A stretch of 64,000 nt of DNA from Pseudoalteromonas phenolica. Its GTDB lineage: Bacteria; Pseudomonadota; Gammaproteobacteria; Enterobacterales; Alteromonadaceae. The number at the start of each line of letters is the position of its first letter. The first letter of the stretch is position 1. The position numbers and the translations under genes are program-made. Location of the stretch: positions 3,596,001 through 3,660,000 of the forward strand of contig NZ_CP013187.1 in the NCBI RefSeq assembly GCF_001444405.1. Direction: 5' to 3'. Positions 63,949 through 64,000 of the stretch are shown here, piece after piece. The notes below the pieces were generated by a model that was not told the origin of the DNA, searched no databases, and saw only the letters and a list, made by a program, of their open reading frames with translations.

Positions 63949-64000
63949 TTAATTATCTTTTTCTTGCAACTGCTCAAATAAAGTCATTGCGATACTTCCT
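63949..64000 (-). CDS. End of an unknown gene cut by the window edge
   Basis: The minus-strand frame entering from the right edge reads SIAMTLFEQLQEKDN and stops at 63949, two bases before the kinase ATG. It could be the tail of an upstream operon member. Only 17 codons are visible, so this is a weak call. Confidence 0.35.
   Translation of the reverse strand, partial: GSIAMTLFEQLQEKDN

Noticed and set aside
1..64000. CRISPR arrays, tRNA and rRNA genes, prophage or transposase genes
   Set aside because: No repeat-spacer pattern, cloverleaf or recognised enzyme was seen on either strand.

Overview
The window looks like the chromosome of a marine gammaproteobacterium of the order Alteromonadales, most likely Pseudoalteromonas or a close relative. 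This rests on the recognisable proteins (EF-G2-type factor, ubiE-ubiJ-ubiB-tatABC-tatD-hemB cluster, secreted ExeM-like nuclease with a GlyGly-CTERM tail, TorF-like porin) and on moderate-to-low GC with AT-rich gaps. It was read by eye; no database search was possible. No tRNA, rRNA, CRISPR array, prophage or transposase gene was seen.

Layout. 1-7404 (minus) holds the end of rpoA's neighbourhood and the alpha and spc ribosomal operons: rpoA (partial), rpsD, rpsK, rpsM, rpmJ, secY, rplO, rpmD, rpsE, rplR, rplF, rpsH, rpsN, rplE, rplX, rplN. The S10 operon does not follow; the cluster stops exactly at the spc/S10 boundary. 7799-11785 is accessory: a membrane-anchored Ser/Thr kinase with TPR repeats faces two small minus-strand ORFs, one with a double-glycine leader. 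Each of these two ORFs is preceded by the same 120-bp repeat and both end in a similar motif (PKV-x-I...PP). This is the best candidate for an undescribed system. 11785-18000 carries an AsmA-like protein, a conserved protein of unknown role, a TorF-like porin with a sigma-54 promoter and paired NtrC-like sites, a secreted unknown protein and a fumarylacetoacetate-hydrolase-family enzyme.

18149-22611 is an ABC ATPase plus a permease fused to an M1 aminopeptidase. 22776 is an iodotyrosine-deiodinase-like flavoprotein. 23522-28983 is a probable persulfide-responsive locus: a BigR/SqrR-type ArsR repressor with two cysteines at the diagnostic 66-residue spacing, an RND pump on one side, and a YgaP-like membrane protein plus rhodanese on the other, with a MITE-like element between them. 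29210-30554 is a small operon of unknown role (membrane protein, HTH protein with a membrane tail, 52-residue membrane peptide, NTF2-like protein). 30577-34527 has a periplasmic solute-binding-like protein and an MscS channel / two acyltransferases operon. 34640-37692 is the divergent speA/speE pair. 37763-43936 has two tandem S9 peptidases and a DUF885 lipoprotein.

44212-53850 (plus) begins with a degenerate GGDEF protein and continues with ubiE-ubiJ-ubiB-tatA-tatB-tatC-unknown-tatD-diguanylate cyclase-hemB: ubiquinone synthesis, twin-arginine export and haem synthesis in one run. 53997 encodes a large secreted nuclease with a Pho-box-like site upstream. 57034-63946 (minus) has a small membrane protein, a stand-alone EF-G2, an AIM24/TIGR00266 protein, a GntP-like permease and a LytS/LytTR-type two-component pair.
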